This document shows, one piece after another, positions 1 to 11,852 of a stretch of DNA of 64,000 nt; the first letter of the stretch is position 1, and each line of letters starts with the position of its first letter. The stretch is from assembly GCF_036323735.1 (NCBI RefSeq), contig NC_086024.1, forward strand, positions 70,424,924 through 70,488,923, written 5' to 3'. Position numbers and translations under genes: made by a program. The notes beneath the pieces are model-generated. The model made no database searches, was not told where the DNA came from, and saw only the letters and a program-made list of their open reading frames with translations. This DNA comes from Rattus norvegicus (taxonomy: Eukaryota; Chordata; Mammalia; Rodentia; Muridae).

Positions 1-149
1 ATTGACTTCATTGAATCAATTTCATCATTTATTTTGATGAGTAATTGCAAGTGTTAATTTCTTTGCCATTGACTGAAGTTCAGAATTATACTTGACAGCT
101 CTTCTATAGTCACAGAGTGGGAAATTTGTAGGGAAAAGGCAGAGTACAC

Positions 150-150
<1 letters not shown>
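1..150. other. AT-rich sequence, no feature
   Basis: This is unique-looking AT-rich DNA leading into a tetranucleotide microsatellite. I see no coding potential or recognisable repeat. Confidence 0.5.

Positions 151-214
<64 letters not shown>
151..214. repeat. (TCTA)n microsatellite
   Basis: There are about 16 nearly perfect TCTA units, broken only near the end (TCTACCTA). Downstream, 215-300 is an AT-rich imperfect (TATA/GATA) tract. Pure tetranucleotide arrays of this length are usually length-polymorphic. Confidence 0.95.
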
Positions 215-646
215 CCTATAGATATAATTTATATACACTATATAGGTTCCTAGATATATAAATACATATATAGAAATAGATATACACTTAAAATACACAC
301 ATGGACACATAAAATCTTTTGTTGTCAAGAGATATTCTTGTATATCATTTCATATTAATATATCAAGGATTGTATTAGTTAACAATATGTTGAAATAGAC
401 TCCTTCATAACATGTCTCTAAGTTTTTTAAAACTTATTGTTTGAACCTTCATATATGTATATTATATATTTTATGCATATACAATCCTCATTATTATCCT
501 CTCATTTCTTCTGATTCTCCACTTATTCTAAAATGCCTTCCACATAGTCTCAGATTTTATTTGCTTTCACTAAAATAAAATTCCACCTTATCAATGATAA
601 ACAAACTAAGTGAATTTCCAAAGTCATCCACATATATACTTTAAGC
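215..646. other. AT-rich non-coding sequence
   Basis: The sequence is AT-rich with scattered short TATA runs. I see no ORF of note, no SINE or L1 similarity and no RNA gene. Confidence 0.5.
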
Positions 647-906
647 CAGCAGTTCTCAAACTTCCTAATGATGCAACCCTTTAATCCACTAAATTTTGTT
701 GTGGTTTATGGTTGTAATGAACCTAACCATGGACATTTTATTTTCTAGTTCATAATTGTAATTTTGCTACTGTTATGACTCATAATCTAAATATCTGTAG
801 TTCTGAATGATCTTAAATGAGCTGCATAATGGTTGTCTTACCCACCCAGCCACCAATCCCCCATCCCCACCAAAAGAGTTCACAACTCACAGATCAAAAA
901 CCACTG
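647..906 (+). mobile_element. hAT-Charlie non-autonomous DNA transposon (URR1-type)
   Basis: The left end reads CAGCAGTTCTCAAAC and the right end reads AACCACTG, the degenerate terminal inverted repeat of rodent URR1/Charlie elements. The interior keeps recognisable consensus patches: ATGCAACCCTTTAAT, TAATTTTGCTACTGTTATGA, and TCACAACTCACAGAT near the end. It is flanked by an imperfect 8 bp duplication (CTTTAAGC at 639-646, CTTTAAAA at 907-914), the size expected for hAT transposase. It has no coding capacity. Divergence across the body suggests an old insertion. The family name is from memory of the consensus. Confidence 0.75.
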
Positions 907-2240
907 CTTTAAAATTTCAGCATATCTTTTGAGTAAGGCTAATACAGATGACTTTAATATTTCCTAAATTTGTCTCTAAATTGCTTTCATATGCCTAATT
1001 CTATGCAAGTTTGTGTGTTCAATTATGAATATATAATGAAAAATCTAAGTGTAGTGTATTCACCCTTTGCCAGGTAATGAAAGGATTTTACTCATTTCTT
1101 TTTAACTTTCTCAACACTTTCGATAGCTTTGTTATTTTTTTCTGAACAATTATGAGCAAAATATGAACAGCAGTGTTTGTAGGACATAATGCACACTCTA
1201 CTGACTTATCAAATTTTACTCTTCATAGGCTAAACTCTTAATCACCTCTCTGTTTCAAACCTCTACTTTGAAGCCAAGCGTGCCAGTGATGACTGTCAGA
1301 TATCTGTATTAATATATCTTCTCACTAGATTAAATTCTGAATACATTGATTTTCAGATAGGGTCAGCCTAGTGGGGTTTGAAGCCAGCAAATTTTAGGAT
1401 GTTTTTCTTGATGGCATGAGAACTTACAATATTTCATAAACTTCATGGACAGTGCAGGCATTTTCCTTATGCTAAAAAGTTGACCTTTAATAGAAAGCAT
1501 TGTGTTCTGTAAACTTAGAAATATTCAAAGTGTTGGTTGCACCTTTTCTTTTTCTCATGGCTTGTTTTCTCTTTGCTGTTGCAGTAAAGTGAATAAGTCA
1601 AGTCATAGTGTCATACAAGAATGTCAATTACTAAATACACTCAAAGGAAGACCTTGACTGATTGATTGATTATGAAAAGTGCTCGGAATCCATCTTTCAT
1701 TATGTAAGTTGATGTTACTATTGAAATCTGGTGAAGTTATATAGTGTTACTCTCGAGAAACTTTTACCTTTGTAGTAATGTTATGCACAAATGATGAGTT
1801 CTAAGTAAGAATACTTTGAATTGGTAGAAAATTACTGGCTTTTATAATAAAAGGGGGCATTTATTTTATTTATTTTAGTGTCTTTATCTTTCCCTTATGA
1901 CCTATTATGAAGGTACAAAAGGTAAATTTTAAATTATTTCCACAGATACTTCATTACATTTCTTTATTGCTTAATATGGTATATAAAAGAGTAGAGAAGA
2001 AATGAATAGTTTGTAATTTTGATTTTTAGCCTGTGATAATAATGTCACTGCCCATGTCTTTTTTTTCCTTTGGATGTTATTTGTCATGAAGTGATCAGAA
2101 GTTAAAGAGAAATAATGTTTATCCTAGGAGCTAGTCACCTGTTTCAAAAATAACAAATCGACATCAGCAAAAAAAAAATGAAGTGTTTATGAGTTTCAAA
2201 CAGGGAAAGAAATAAGGAAGGTATGCTGCAGATGAGGCAA
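907..2240. other. Non-coding sequence, nothing identified
   Basis: This is AT-rich, unique-looking DNA with short homopolymer runs (for example T-rich at 2058-2068 and A-rich at 2169-2178). I see no repeat family or gene with confidence. Confidence 0.4.
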
Positions 2241-2254
2241 TTCAAAGTTGCTAC

Positions 2255-2400
2255 TGCTTGAACTCTGGTTTTAGTGGTCCCTGGTACGCTATCTCACTTT
2301 ACCAACAAATAGGAAGAATTAATACTACCCAATTCTTATCATTGCTAGATACATACTGTTGTGAGGATTAATGTTACAATTTCTTGCAAGATATTTGTTA
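2255..2400 (+). mobile_element. Possible ancient MIR SINE remnant
   Basis: The stretch has the order of motifs seen in MIR: a TATCTCACTTTACC-like segment, AATTAATACTACC, then TGTTGTGAGGATTAATG near 2360-2376. Similarity is weak and patchy, and a chance resemblance is possible. Confidence 0.35.
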
Positions 2401-2985
2401 TATATTAAACAGTCTATGTGTCTATGAGTTAGTTCTATTGTTTATCATGAATTTGCAAAATAGTTTTTATTTTTTGTTCTGTATGACTATATATTAAAAA
2501 TGTTTTTTTATTTCCAGTAGAGTTATTCCTCTGCTTCCTGAATATTGTGATAAACTATACTGTTTACTTCTGTCTACTACTTAATCATTTCTACTTGAAA
2601 ATTCCTTAATGCATCAGCATCAGCGGGCTCAGAACATTATTTTCCTGTAATATTAATACAAAGAAAGACATAGAGAATTTTAATTATAGCTAGCTACATC
2701 ATATATAGGAAGTTCAACTATATTATTGAAATGGAAGGCATTTTTTTCTTTTTGTTCCTAGGGATTAAACCAAAGATGTAGAGTTCTGGGAGGTTGTTGA
2801 ATGACAGTTTTATACCAAGACCAACATTGGTCATTTTTGAAATGTTAATATTTTTAAACTTATGGTTTTGAAATAATTTGTTCTCAATTTCAAAATTGCT
2901 ATACATTTATCAATTTCTATGTCTACAACAAAACCTATATGTGTATATCTCAAGAAACATTGTAGATGAGATGGCTAACAAATCA
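2401..2985. other. Non-coding sequence, nothing identified
   Basis: AT-rich sequence without recognisable repeat or gene signals. Short ORFs here lack any family resemblance and have no supporting context. Confidence 0.4.
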
Positions 2986-2989
2986 TAAA

Positions 2990-3185
2990 AGTTATAGGAT
3001 CAGAGCATATCATCTAGACATGACAAGAATGCTCATGAGTAAACTCCCAACAATATGGCTGTCTAAAGAAATTCTACATAATAACACCAGTTGACAGGCC
3101 AATGTGGATGTCGGAAATCTCACAAGGTCACACCCTTAAAGGAAGAGATATAGCTGTTCAATACCTGCTGAGAAAAAAAATAGAC
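2990..3185 (+). repeat. Possible rodent L1-derived (Lx-type) non-coding fragment
   Basis: Phrases such as CAACAATATGGCTGTCTAAA, ACACCAGTTGACAGGCCAA and a TACCTGCTGAGA motif resemble an old rodent L1 non-coding block that I recall as widespread. The match is divergent. It directly precedes the inverted L1 block, so it could belong to the same or a neighbouring old insertion. Confidence 0.35.
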
Positions 3186-3206
3186 ATTTTTACGTAATGT
3201 AAAGAT

Positions 3207-4008
3207 GAATGTTCCTCTTTCTCCAAAAGCATCTGCTTTCACCTGAGTTTTTGATCTTAACCATTCTGACTGGTGTGAGGTGCAGTCTCAGGGTCATTTA
3301 GATTTGCCTTTCCCTGATGACTAAGAATGTTGATACTTTCTTAAGTGCCTCTTAGCCATGTGAGATTCCTCAGTTGAAAATTCTCTGTTTGGCTCTGTAC
3401 CCCATTTTTAATAGAGTTATTTGGTTCTCTGGAGTATAGCTTCTTGAATTCTTTGTATACTTTTGATATTATCCCTCTATTTGAGGGTTTATAAAGGTCT
3501 TTTCCCAATCCATGGGTTGTCATTTTGTACTATTAACAGCATCTTTGCCTTACAGAAGCTTTTCAATTTTATGGACTCCAATTTGTCAATTTTTGATCTT
3601 AGAGCATAAGGCATTGGTGTTGTGTTCAGGAACATTTTCCCTGTGCCATGTGTTACAGGCTTTTACCCACTTTCTCTTCTATAAGATTCAGTGTTTCTGG
3701 CTTTATGTGGATGTCCTTGATCCACTTGAATTGAACTTTGTACAGGGAGATAAGAATAAATCTTTTTTCATTCTTCTAAATGCAGACTACCAGTTGAACA
3801 AGTACCACTTATTGAATAATGCTGTCTTTTTCCCCCAACTGGATGGTTTCAGCTCCTTTTGTCAAAGATCAGATGACTATAGGTGTGTGGGTTCATTCTG
3901 AGTCTTCAATTCTATTCCATTGATCTACCTTCCTGTCTCAGTACCAACACCATGCAGTTTTTATCACTATTGCTCTATAGTATAGCTTGAGGTCAGGGAT
4001 AGTGATTC
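3207..4008 (-). mobile_element. L1 ORF2 segment, inverted 5' half of a twin-primed L1
   Basis: This block is collinear with about 33768-34577 of the young L1 in the same window and lies in the same (minus) sense. It includes TTTTTGATCTTA, the AGATCTTTTCCC-like region and GTATAGCTTGAGGTCAGGG. It covers the reverse-transcriptase to C-terminal part of ORF2 but is riddled with stops and indels. At 4009 it joins the same element in the opposite orientation. This is the arrangement produced by twin-primed reverse transcription. Confidence 0.85.
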
Positions 4009-5487
4009 TTGGTAGGACTGTAAACTGGTACAACCACTCTGGAAATCAGTCTGATAGTTCATGAGAAAATAGGAAATAATTCTACCTGTAGACCCAGCTA
4101 TAGCACTACTGGGCATATATACCCAAATGATGTTCCAACATATAATAGGGACACATACTCCACTATGTTTATAGCAGCCTTATTTATAATAGCCAGAAGC
4201 TGAAAACAACCCAAATGTCCTTCAACAGAAGAATGGATACAGAAAATGTGGTACATTTACACAATGGAGTACTACTCTACTCAGCTATTAAATACAATGA
4301 CTTCATGAAATTCACAGGCAAGTGAATGGAACTAGAAAATATCATGCTGAGTGAGGTAACCCAGAGACAAAAGAACGCACATGGTATATACTCACTAATA
4401 AGTGGATATTCATCAAGAAACTCACAATGCCCAGGATATAACCCACAGACCATATAGAGTTTAGGAGGAAGGAAGACCGTGGTGTGAATCCTTCAGTCTT
4501 GCATTGAGGAGGGAACAGGATGACAGCAGGAGGTAGGACCTGGGAGGGAGAGAGGAGGGGGAGAAAAAGAGGTGGCAGTATCAGGTATTGGAGGAGACAG
4601 GAGAGAGGTACAGAGGGTCAGGAAATCGAATAAAAATGTGTAATGAGGGGATGGGAAATTAGGGATAGCCACTGGAGGGTCCCAGACACCAGGAAAACAA
4701 GAGGCTCCCAGGACCCAAAGGGGATGATTTTAGCAGAAAAGGGGAAATAGAACCTGTAGAGACCATAGTAGATAGGCAAAGTCCCCGTTTGAGGGCTGTG
4801 GCCACAAACCCATCTCAAAGTTTTTAACCCAGAAATGTTCCTGTCCAAAGGAAGAACAGGAACAAAAAGTGGAGCACAGACTGAAGGAACAGCCATCTGG
4901 AGACTGCCCAACCTGGGGATCCTATCTTCAGACACCAACCAGATACTGCTGCCATTGCCAAGAGTCATTTGCTGACAGGAACCTGGTGTGGCTACTCCTT
5001 GGGAGGTTCAGCAAACAAGAAGCAAGTGACCAATGCAGATGTGGATGCTTGGAGTCAACTGTCAGACTGAGCTCAGGAGCCCTTACTGGGACTGGAGGAG
5101 CAGAGGAAGATTACAGTCCCACAGGAACAACAACATCAGCTAGCTGGACCACCCAGTGCTCCCAGGGATGTGGCCACCAACTAAGTAATGTACAGGGAGA
5201 GATCTATTTTGGGGTCCAGATAAATATATAGTAGAGGATGGCCTTGTCTGACATCAGTGGATGGTCAGGCCCTTGATTCTGTGGAAATTTGATGCCCCAG
5301 AGTAGGGAGATGCTGTAGGGGTAGAGTGGGAGAGAGTGGGGGAGCACCCTCATAGAAGCAAAGGGAAGGGATTTGAGGGAGGTTGAGTGAAGAGGTTCTT
5401 CTGGACGGGTAAGCAGGAAGTGGGGTATCATTTGAGATGTAAACAAATGGCATGATTTAAAAAAAAGAAAAAGAAAAAGAGAAAGAT
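4009..5487 (+). mobile_element. L1 3' portion (ORF2 end, 3'UTR, A-rich tail), sense half of the twin-primed L1
   Basis: The segment starts at a point equivalent to about 33756 (minus strand) of the young L1. It runs through the ORF2 C-terminus (4009 to about 4410), then a long G/A-rich Lx-type 3'UTR (GGGAGGGAGAGAGGAGG near 4540), and ends in an A-rich tail (AAAAAAAAGAAAAAGAAAAAG) at 5458-5487. The coding part is broken by substitutions and indels. No convincing target-site duplication survives, consistent with an old insertion. Open frames on either strand within this block are by-products of the L1 sequence. Confidence 0.88.
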
Positions 5488-8400
5488 CAATTATAGTAAC
5501 TTGTATTCCTTTTAATGATAAAGAATTGCTTGTCAGACAAATTCCTATGCATTTATATTGTTTGTATGGATGCTAAGCTAAGTCTATTTCACAATTTATG
5601 AGTTAAATTTCGCCATGACAGAAGAGTAGCTATGTATTTACAAGAGATGAAGTTACAGAGGACAAGTTGGTGCTGTGACATCCCCAAGAGTAAGGTGAGA
5701 CACACTAACAAGAAGAAAAGTGGCTATCCCGCTGGCCTTTTCTTGTGTGGAATTCACATACATCAGTTTATCCAGTAAATAAAAGACAGTCATTAGGTAA
5801 AATGTTATAGACTTTACATGAGAGCAACCTGAATCATTTCATTATACCCCATATTCAAGAGCTCTAAACTTAAAATCTGGGTCCATATGCAATTATATAG
5901 GAAGCTTAATCCATGTAGTTTAGTTTTTATAATGTCTGAAGGTGCTGTGCACATTGCAGGAGGATAAAACTAATCATTGGTTTATGCAGCTATGAACCCT
6001 GTAATCTACGATAATGACAGGCCTGGCAATACATGCTGTCCCCCTACCCTGCTGGCCCAATAGTTACATAATCAACACAGGAGTAACTAATCAATTTCTG
6101 ATTACATTTAAGCAACTTAATTTAACTTCACAAGATGAAAGCCATTATGAGTCCAAGGACCTAGCCACTAGGGGAAAATATGCTATTAGTTTTTGACATA
6201 GAATTAAACTAACTATAAGTGACATATATTCACACCCATAGATTAATGCATTTTTCAAACTTCATCAGAGAATCTGCTGTTTACAGAAGATTGTGATTAA
6301 CATAGAGACACCCAATTGTTTTAGGCACAAGGAATAAGGTACTATCAATGATCTACTTAAATTGAGAGATATGTATCACACCACCTTCTTCTTAGGTGCA
6401 GGGACCATTGCAAGAGAGGGGACAGAAAGATTCTAAAAGTCAGAATTGATAGATGATTAAAGGAAACATTGTCTTTTGGAGCTACTAGGATAGCAAACAG
6501 TGGGTGTTAAGAGAATTTGCTTCTCTTTCAGGGACCTGGGTCAGTTAATCACCAAATATCTGGTCTTTACAATCTTCTGTATTGACAGTTCCAGGCAATC
6601 TGATGAATTGATACAGCCTTGGAGGAACCAAGCCCATGCTTGTTATACATATACACAGAGGCAAAATAATCATATAAAATAACAAAACAAAGCATAGCCT
6701 AACATTTGTTTGCTTGATTGCTTCTGAAATGTTCCATTCACCGCTCTCTGATATGAATAACTTTGTATCTGCCAACGCATACCAGAATTGCACAGCTACC
6801 TTTTAGCTCTCTTTAAAAAGTTTTGAAATGTATCTGAAATGTTTACCAAAACCCAGTGTACAACCTTTTCAGGATTTTGCCATCATCATTCAGTCGTCAC
6901 TAGAGCTTTCTCAATCTCTGCCTACTGCATTTCTGAATTAACAACAAATGCAGATTTGTCTTTGATGGCTCTTTTATAGCTGCATGCAGCTGGAGAAAAA
7001 CCAACTGCCAAGGGAACTCAATTTTCTTTATCATCAACTTGACATTGGTTAACAGATGGCTTCTAGCTACTATGGTCGTCTTAATTTGCTTCTTTATATA
7101 GTGCAGCAAACGCCCTTGGTTAATTGCCTGATTATTACATTTAATTCCTTGTCAACAATATCCATCCTTCTTTGGGAAAATATCCTAGGAGAAAATATGT
7201 GAAAGGAAGAGATTTGAAGTTACAACAGCCACCGTATCTTTGAAACCTAAATGGAGTAGACCTGAGAGTCATATATATTTGGTCTTAAGCTCTAACAGTT
7301 TTTTTTTTTTCCTGGAGTGCTATTTTTAAAGAAATAAAGGCAATATTTTAGAAATAGATTAACACAAAGAAGAAAAGAAAACCTGTAAACAAACAAATGA
7401 ATGTAAATATTGAACAGTAAACTATACTATTTTAAAATTAACATTTAAATTTGTTTTATTATTTTAATATCAGATTGCTTAGGGAGTTGTCCAGTCCCCA
7501 TTTCATGGTGTGAATTTCTTTATTTGTGCAGGGGATTTCTGGAATTGCATTCTCATATTCTTTTCTTATCAAGAAAGCCTGAAACATTAATTTACATCTA
7601 ATGTGCAAACTTTTTTTTAGGATGTTATCATCAACTTTCAGTTTTCAGTAGAGGTTAACTAAAAGTTACGTCGAGTTTCCCTTTCTTTTGGGATTTGAAC
7701 TCTGCAGTGAATCCAAGAGAACATCATAATATAATTCATTGAAACCACATTATTTTCTCTACTAATTCACAGAAATGAGTAAGATTTGAGAATCTGTTGA
7801 TTGAGGAGTCAATCACTCTTACAGTATAATATATAGTATTATCTACAATTTTTCTTACACACATATTTGTATATTTATAAAAAGTGAATTTGATATATAA
7901 AAAGTCATATAAGATCCTCATATATTTTTATTAATTTTTACTTTAAATTTCAGTCATTTTAATTTTCATTTATTCATTTTAAATGATAAGGCTGTCAGAA
8001 ATGATGTAAAGTTATAATCATATTCCTTTAGCAAAATAAATTATTCAAAACTTTCATGTACGATGTATTTTAAATAAATTCAAAAGATTGATCAATGAAT
8101 TCAGAGTTTCCTAAAATAGTACATTTTCCATTATTGTAGAAGATATGAGTTATTATTACTAGAAATAACTACTCTATTGAAGTTTATGCTGCCACCTAAG
8201 GGAAATGAACATTCTTTTTAATTAATTCAAGATTCAAAAATTAATGATGTTGATTATAAAGGAAAATTGAAACATTTAAGTTGATTCATTACTGTTTAAC
8301 TGTCAGAGGAAGGTTCATTTGTAGGAAACTAAATCTAGGAAATATGTTTTTATTCCTTTTAAAACTCACATTGATAAGTACACATGGAAATAAAATGCAA

Positions 8401-9469
8401 AATCAATGATGCTCATTTCTAAATATTATATAAAGTATTAACATGGAGTACTTTTGATCAAGTAGTGAAAATACTACAAAATACACCAACTGTATAGTGA
8501 AGCTCTATATGAACTGACTGACTACATCTAGTTTCTCTTTCCTATCTTTTTAGATTTGTCATTCTGAACTATCAGGGTCATGCTCAAACTTGAAATTGAA
8601 GGACAATGATTCTCAGCCTGTAGCCTGCCTATGTCATGATATGGTGTAAAGGAAAGAGGGGAAAAATAGATTAAAGAAAGTCAATCATTGGTCATGTGTG
8701 TATGGTGATATTCAGTCTTTACTAGGAAAAAGTAATTGATCATATACATAAAGTATTATTTAATTTGTAATTTCATCAGGAAATATAACATGTAGCAATG
8801 GTGAAGATGTCTAAGCTTTTATTATAGCACTGACTGGCAGTCTGAGCAAAACAAGTAGTTCTAAACAAGTATTTACTTTTATTTCTTTCAGGCCATGTTC
8901 TATGTTGTGTCAAAAAGATGCATTGAAATTGTCATAAATCATCTGACAAGGTAGTGAGGAACAAAGAAAGAATGGAGATAAAATGTAAGGCTAAGGAGAT
9001 TGCTTGTCTTCCATATTATGTGGTAAGTACCCTCCAAGTTGAGTACATGATCTCCCATACCACAGAGCTAACACCTTTCTCCTAGTATGGAAGGCAGGTT
9101 TATGACTTTTTACGTACTATGGAATATGATAAGGAAAAGGATTAGATAGGATATTTTCCCATCTTCTAGCCTATGGTCTCTATAAACTTCAATGAATCAA
9201 ACAAGTATTTTGGGATTCCAGACTACAAAGGACCATATGCTGTCTCTGGAATCAGTCCATAGAAAGCAAGAAGTTAGATCTCATGGACTTACTAAGTTTG
9301 ACATAAAGTAGACTGAGTCTGGAAGTTTTCCATAGTTTAATCTCTATATAAAGACTCGACCTAGCCAAAACTAATAGCATTCTTGTTGAAGACCCAGCTA
9401 AGATTATTATGAATTTCCTGATCCTCAGAAACATGGTAACAAATATACTCCAAATTAGCAAGCCAAAAA
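5488..9469. other. Long non-coding stretch, mostly unassigned
   Basis: Nearly 4 kb of AT-rich DNA without a clear repeat. A block at about 6010-6190, with CACTAGGGG-like phrases and CCCTACCCTGCTGGCCCAATAG, reads like a medium-reiteration rodent repeat that I cannot name. A T run is at 7299-7310. No ORF shows protein-family features and I see no splice-flanked exon. Confidence 0.4.
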
Positions 9470-9520
9470 ACCCTACCAAACCAAACCAAACTAAACCAAA
9501 CCAAATCAAACCAGACAAAC
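9470..9520. repeat. (AACCA)n-like microsatellite
   Basis: About ten imperfect AAACC/AACCA pentamers are interrupted by AACTA and AATCA units. On the minus strand it reads as TTGGT repeats, which produces a spurious low-complexity ORF. Confidence 0.85.
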
Positions 9521-9644
9521 AAAAAAATTTATTTTTCTGACAAGGTCAGGGTTGTCCTTATTTTTGAAAGAAAAGGATCTTATATGTAAAAGGAAAAATA
9601 ATTCTAAAATTTATAGTCTAGAATCCATGTTTCTACTAATACAT

Positions 9645-9749
9645 ATGTGTATGTGTATGTGTGTGTATGTGTCTGTGTGTGAATGTGTGTGTGTATGTAT
9701 GTATGTATGTATGTATGTATGTGCGTTTATGTGTCTGTGTGTCTGTGTT
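9645..9749. repeat. Compound (TG)n / (TATG)n microsatellite
   Basis: Alternating TG dinucleotides with a pure run of about seven TATG units at 9694-9721 and a degraded TGTC tail. The purine-pyrimidine alternation is a potential Z-DNA former. ORFs reading Cys/Val/Tyr/Met here are repeat translations only. Confidence 0.92.
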
Positions 9750-9814
9750 ACTCAGAAGTAACTGACATATACTGTCTCCTGTTTTCAACTGGAGAAATGA
9801 TGTCCCAACCAAAG

Positions 9815-9815
<1 letters not shown>

Positions 9816-9857
<42 letters not shown>
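9816..9857. repeat. (TG)21 microsatellite
   Basis: An uninterrupted TG run of 42 bp, 66 bp beyond the preceding compound repeat. It is likely to be length-polymorphic. Confidence 0.95.
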
Positions 9858-9860
<3 letters not shown>

Positions 9861-10080
9861 TTTAGTTTTTAAGGGTTCCGTTTTCTTTACTTAAAAAGTA
9901 TTAAACTTTGGATCAGTACTTGGATTTGAAACTATGTTAATGCCAATTCAAAAGTCTGTACAATGCTTATTTTTTTAGGTATTAATTGTTATTACATACC
10001 TATAGAATTAGAAGCAAATAATTGAAAAGTCAGAGGTCATATGATATGAGGCTGTCTTTAATAAATATATATTCAGGGAA

Positions 10081-10228
10081 TAGGGCCTGGAGAGATGGTC
10101 CAGTGGTTAAGAACACTGGCTGCTCTTCCAGAAGACCTGGATCCAATTTCCAGCAATCAAATGGCAGCTCGCAATTGTCTACAACTATTATACATACAGG
10201 CAAAACACCAATGTACATGAAACAAAAT
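10081..10228 (+). mobile_element. B3-type SINE
   Basis: It opens with the tRNA-derived head shared by B2/B3 (GGCCTGGAGAGATGG, then TTAAGAACACTGGCTGCTCT). It continues with TTTCCAGCAATCAAATGGCAGCTC and ends with CAGGCAAAACACCAATGTAC, which is characteristic of B3. Roughly 25 bp in the middle are missing relative to the usual B3. The A-rich end is degraded to GAAACAAAA, and an L1 3' fragment follows immediately. Confidence 0.8.
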
Positions 10229-10232
10229 TTCC

Positions 10233-11075
10233 AGGGTTAGGGTGACTTTCTAGAAGGACCTAGAAGCCCGGGATATGAGAAAATCCCAGGACTCGATGAA
10301 GGTGACCTTAGCCAAAATACACAACAGTGGAAATATAGAACTTGAAGAGACCACCTACAGTAGATTGACAGGGCAATGAGTGAAGAGATGGAGCCAACAA
10401 TCAACCTTCAAACTCACCTTTATCCCACTATTGCTCCTGTCTAAAAGAAATGCAGGGGCAAAAATGGAGCAGAGTCTAAAGGAAAGGCCATCCAGTGACC
10501 TGCCCAACTTGGGCTTCATCCCATGAAGAGTTCCAAATCTTGATACTATTACTGATACTATGTTGTACTTGCAGACCTGACTTTAGCATAGCTCTTTTCT
10601 CAGAGGCTCTACCAGCAGTTGAGACAGATGCAGATACTTACAGCCAACTACTGGCCTGAGATCGTGGACCTCTATAAATGAATTAGGAGGACTGAAGAAG
10701 CTAAAGGGGATGGCAGCCCCATAGGAAGACCAACAGTATCAACTAACCCAGACCCCTGGAAGCTCTTGGAGACTAAACCATAAACAATAGAGCATACACA
10801 GGCTGTTCCAAGGCCCCCAGCATATATGTTGCAGAGGACTGTCTTGTCTGGCCTTAGTAGGTGAGGATGTGACTACTCCAGTAGTGACTTGAAGCACCAA
10901 GAAAGGGGTATAATGGGAATGGGGTGGGATAGGGAGTGAATACACACTTTCAGAGGCGAAAGAGAGGGGGAATGGAGTGGGGAACTCTGGGGGAGGTGAG
11001 AAGTGGGGGTAACATTTGGAATATAAATAAATAAAATAATTAAAACATAATAAAACAATTTAAAATAAATAAATA
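10233..11075 (+). mobile_element. L1 (Lx-type) 3' fragment
   Basis: This is a sense-strand L1 3'UTR with the usual landmarks: GAGACCACCTAC, CCTGTCTAAAAG, a GGCCATCCAGTGACCTGCCC segment, GGATGGCAGCCCCATAGGAAG and the terminal TTTGGAATATAAATAAATAAA followed by an A-rich tail to about 11075. There is no ORF2 coding part, so it is strongly 5'-truncated. It parallels the 15998-16778 fragment. Confidence 0.85.
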
Positions 11076-11245
11076 TAAATTCATATTACTATTTCTGCCA
11101 TCTTATTATATATACTTATATTAAACGATTTGCTTTCTAACACATTATAGATCATGAATTTCATACTTTTGGTCATTTCAAGTTGTTTTGTGTGTATTTT
11201 ATCTTTCATGGTATTTACAAAACCCGTATAAAAATGAAAAATTCC

Positions 11246-11355
11246 TATAATCACACTCCTAGGAGCCAGAGGTGAATCTCTATACATTCAAGACCAGCCT
11301 GGTCTGTGCAGTAGTTTTAGACTAGCTAGGGCTAGAAAGTGAGAACATGTCTACA
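11246..11355 (+). mobile_element. B1 SINE, diverged
   Basis: It follows the B1 order: CACTCCTAGGAGCCAGAGGTGAATCTCTAT, then TTCAAGACCAGCCTGGTCT, then GACTAGCTAGGGCTAGA. The tail has become AATGAATGAATGAAC-like repeats. This is a 7SL-derived element with no coding role. Confidence 0.8.
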
Positions 11356-11533
11356 AATGAATGAATGAACAAATGAATAGATAGGTAGATAAAGAATGAA
11401 ATCTTCCACATGATTTGACTATTTCTTTTCTAAGTATGTTCCCAAAGAACCCATAAGTTATCATAGAGATATTCAGTGAAGAATTGTAATCCATCTAGTT
11501 TTCTATCAACAAATGAATGGATAATAAAAATCT

Positions 11534-11536
<3 letters not shown>
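11356..11536. other. Short non-coding stretch
   Basis: AT-rich spacer between the B1 tail and the (AT)n array. Nothing recognisable. Confidence 0.4.

Positions 11537-11600
<64 letters not shown>
11537..11600. repeat. (AT)n microsatellite
   Basis: 64 bp of AT with a single G interruption near 11587. Such arrays form cruciform-capable self-complementary DNA and are often unstable. Confidence 0.95.
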
Positions 11601-11850
11601 GGAAAAGAATTATATTTTTGATCTAGTTAAGAGATTATCCTTGTCTAGAAAGAATGATTGTGGTAGATTATCTTCTGAGATATCTGACTTCACAAGCCCT
11701 GACTAGCTGGCTGGGTTTCTAGTATCAGACAAAATTTCTGTGCAGGACATAATGAAAATATCACTGGATGGTAGGCTTTCAGCTAGTTCATACACCTATG
11801 GCAAAGCTTCTTCTATGGGTCAGGGAACATCGCTGATTAGCAGGAAGAAA
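11601..11850. other. Non-coding spacer
   Basis: No repeat or gene recognised between the AT array and the next L1 3' end. Confidence 0.4.
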
Positions 11851-11852
11851 GA

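Noticed and set aside
4869..5231. 120-codon plus-strand frame and overlapping minus-strand frames at 4.6-5.4 kb
   Set aside because: They lie wholly inside the L1 3'UTR. Similar incidental frames occur in the other L1 3'UTR copies.
3201..5505. Short target duplication (AAAGAT) around the twin-primed L1
   Set aside because: Only 6 bp of low-complexity sequence matches; not distinguishable from chance.
9552..9865. Cys/Val/Tyr-rich small ORFs
   Set aside because: Direct translations of TG and TATG microsatellites.
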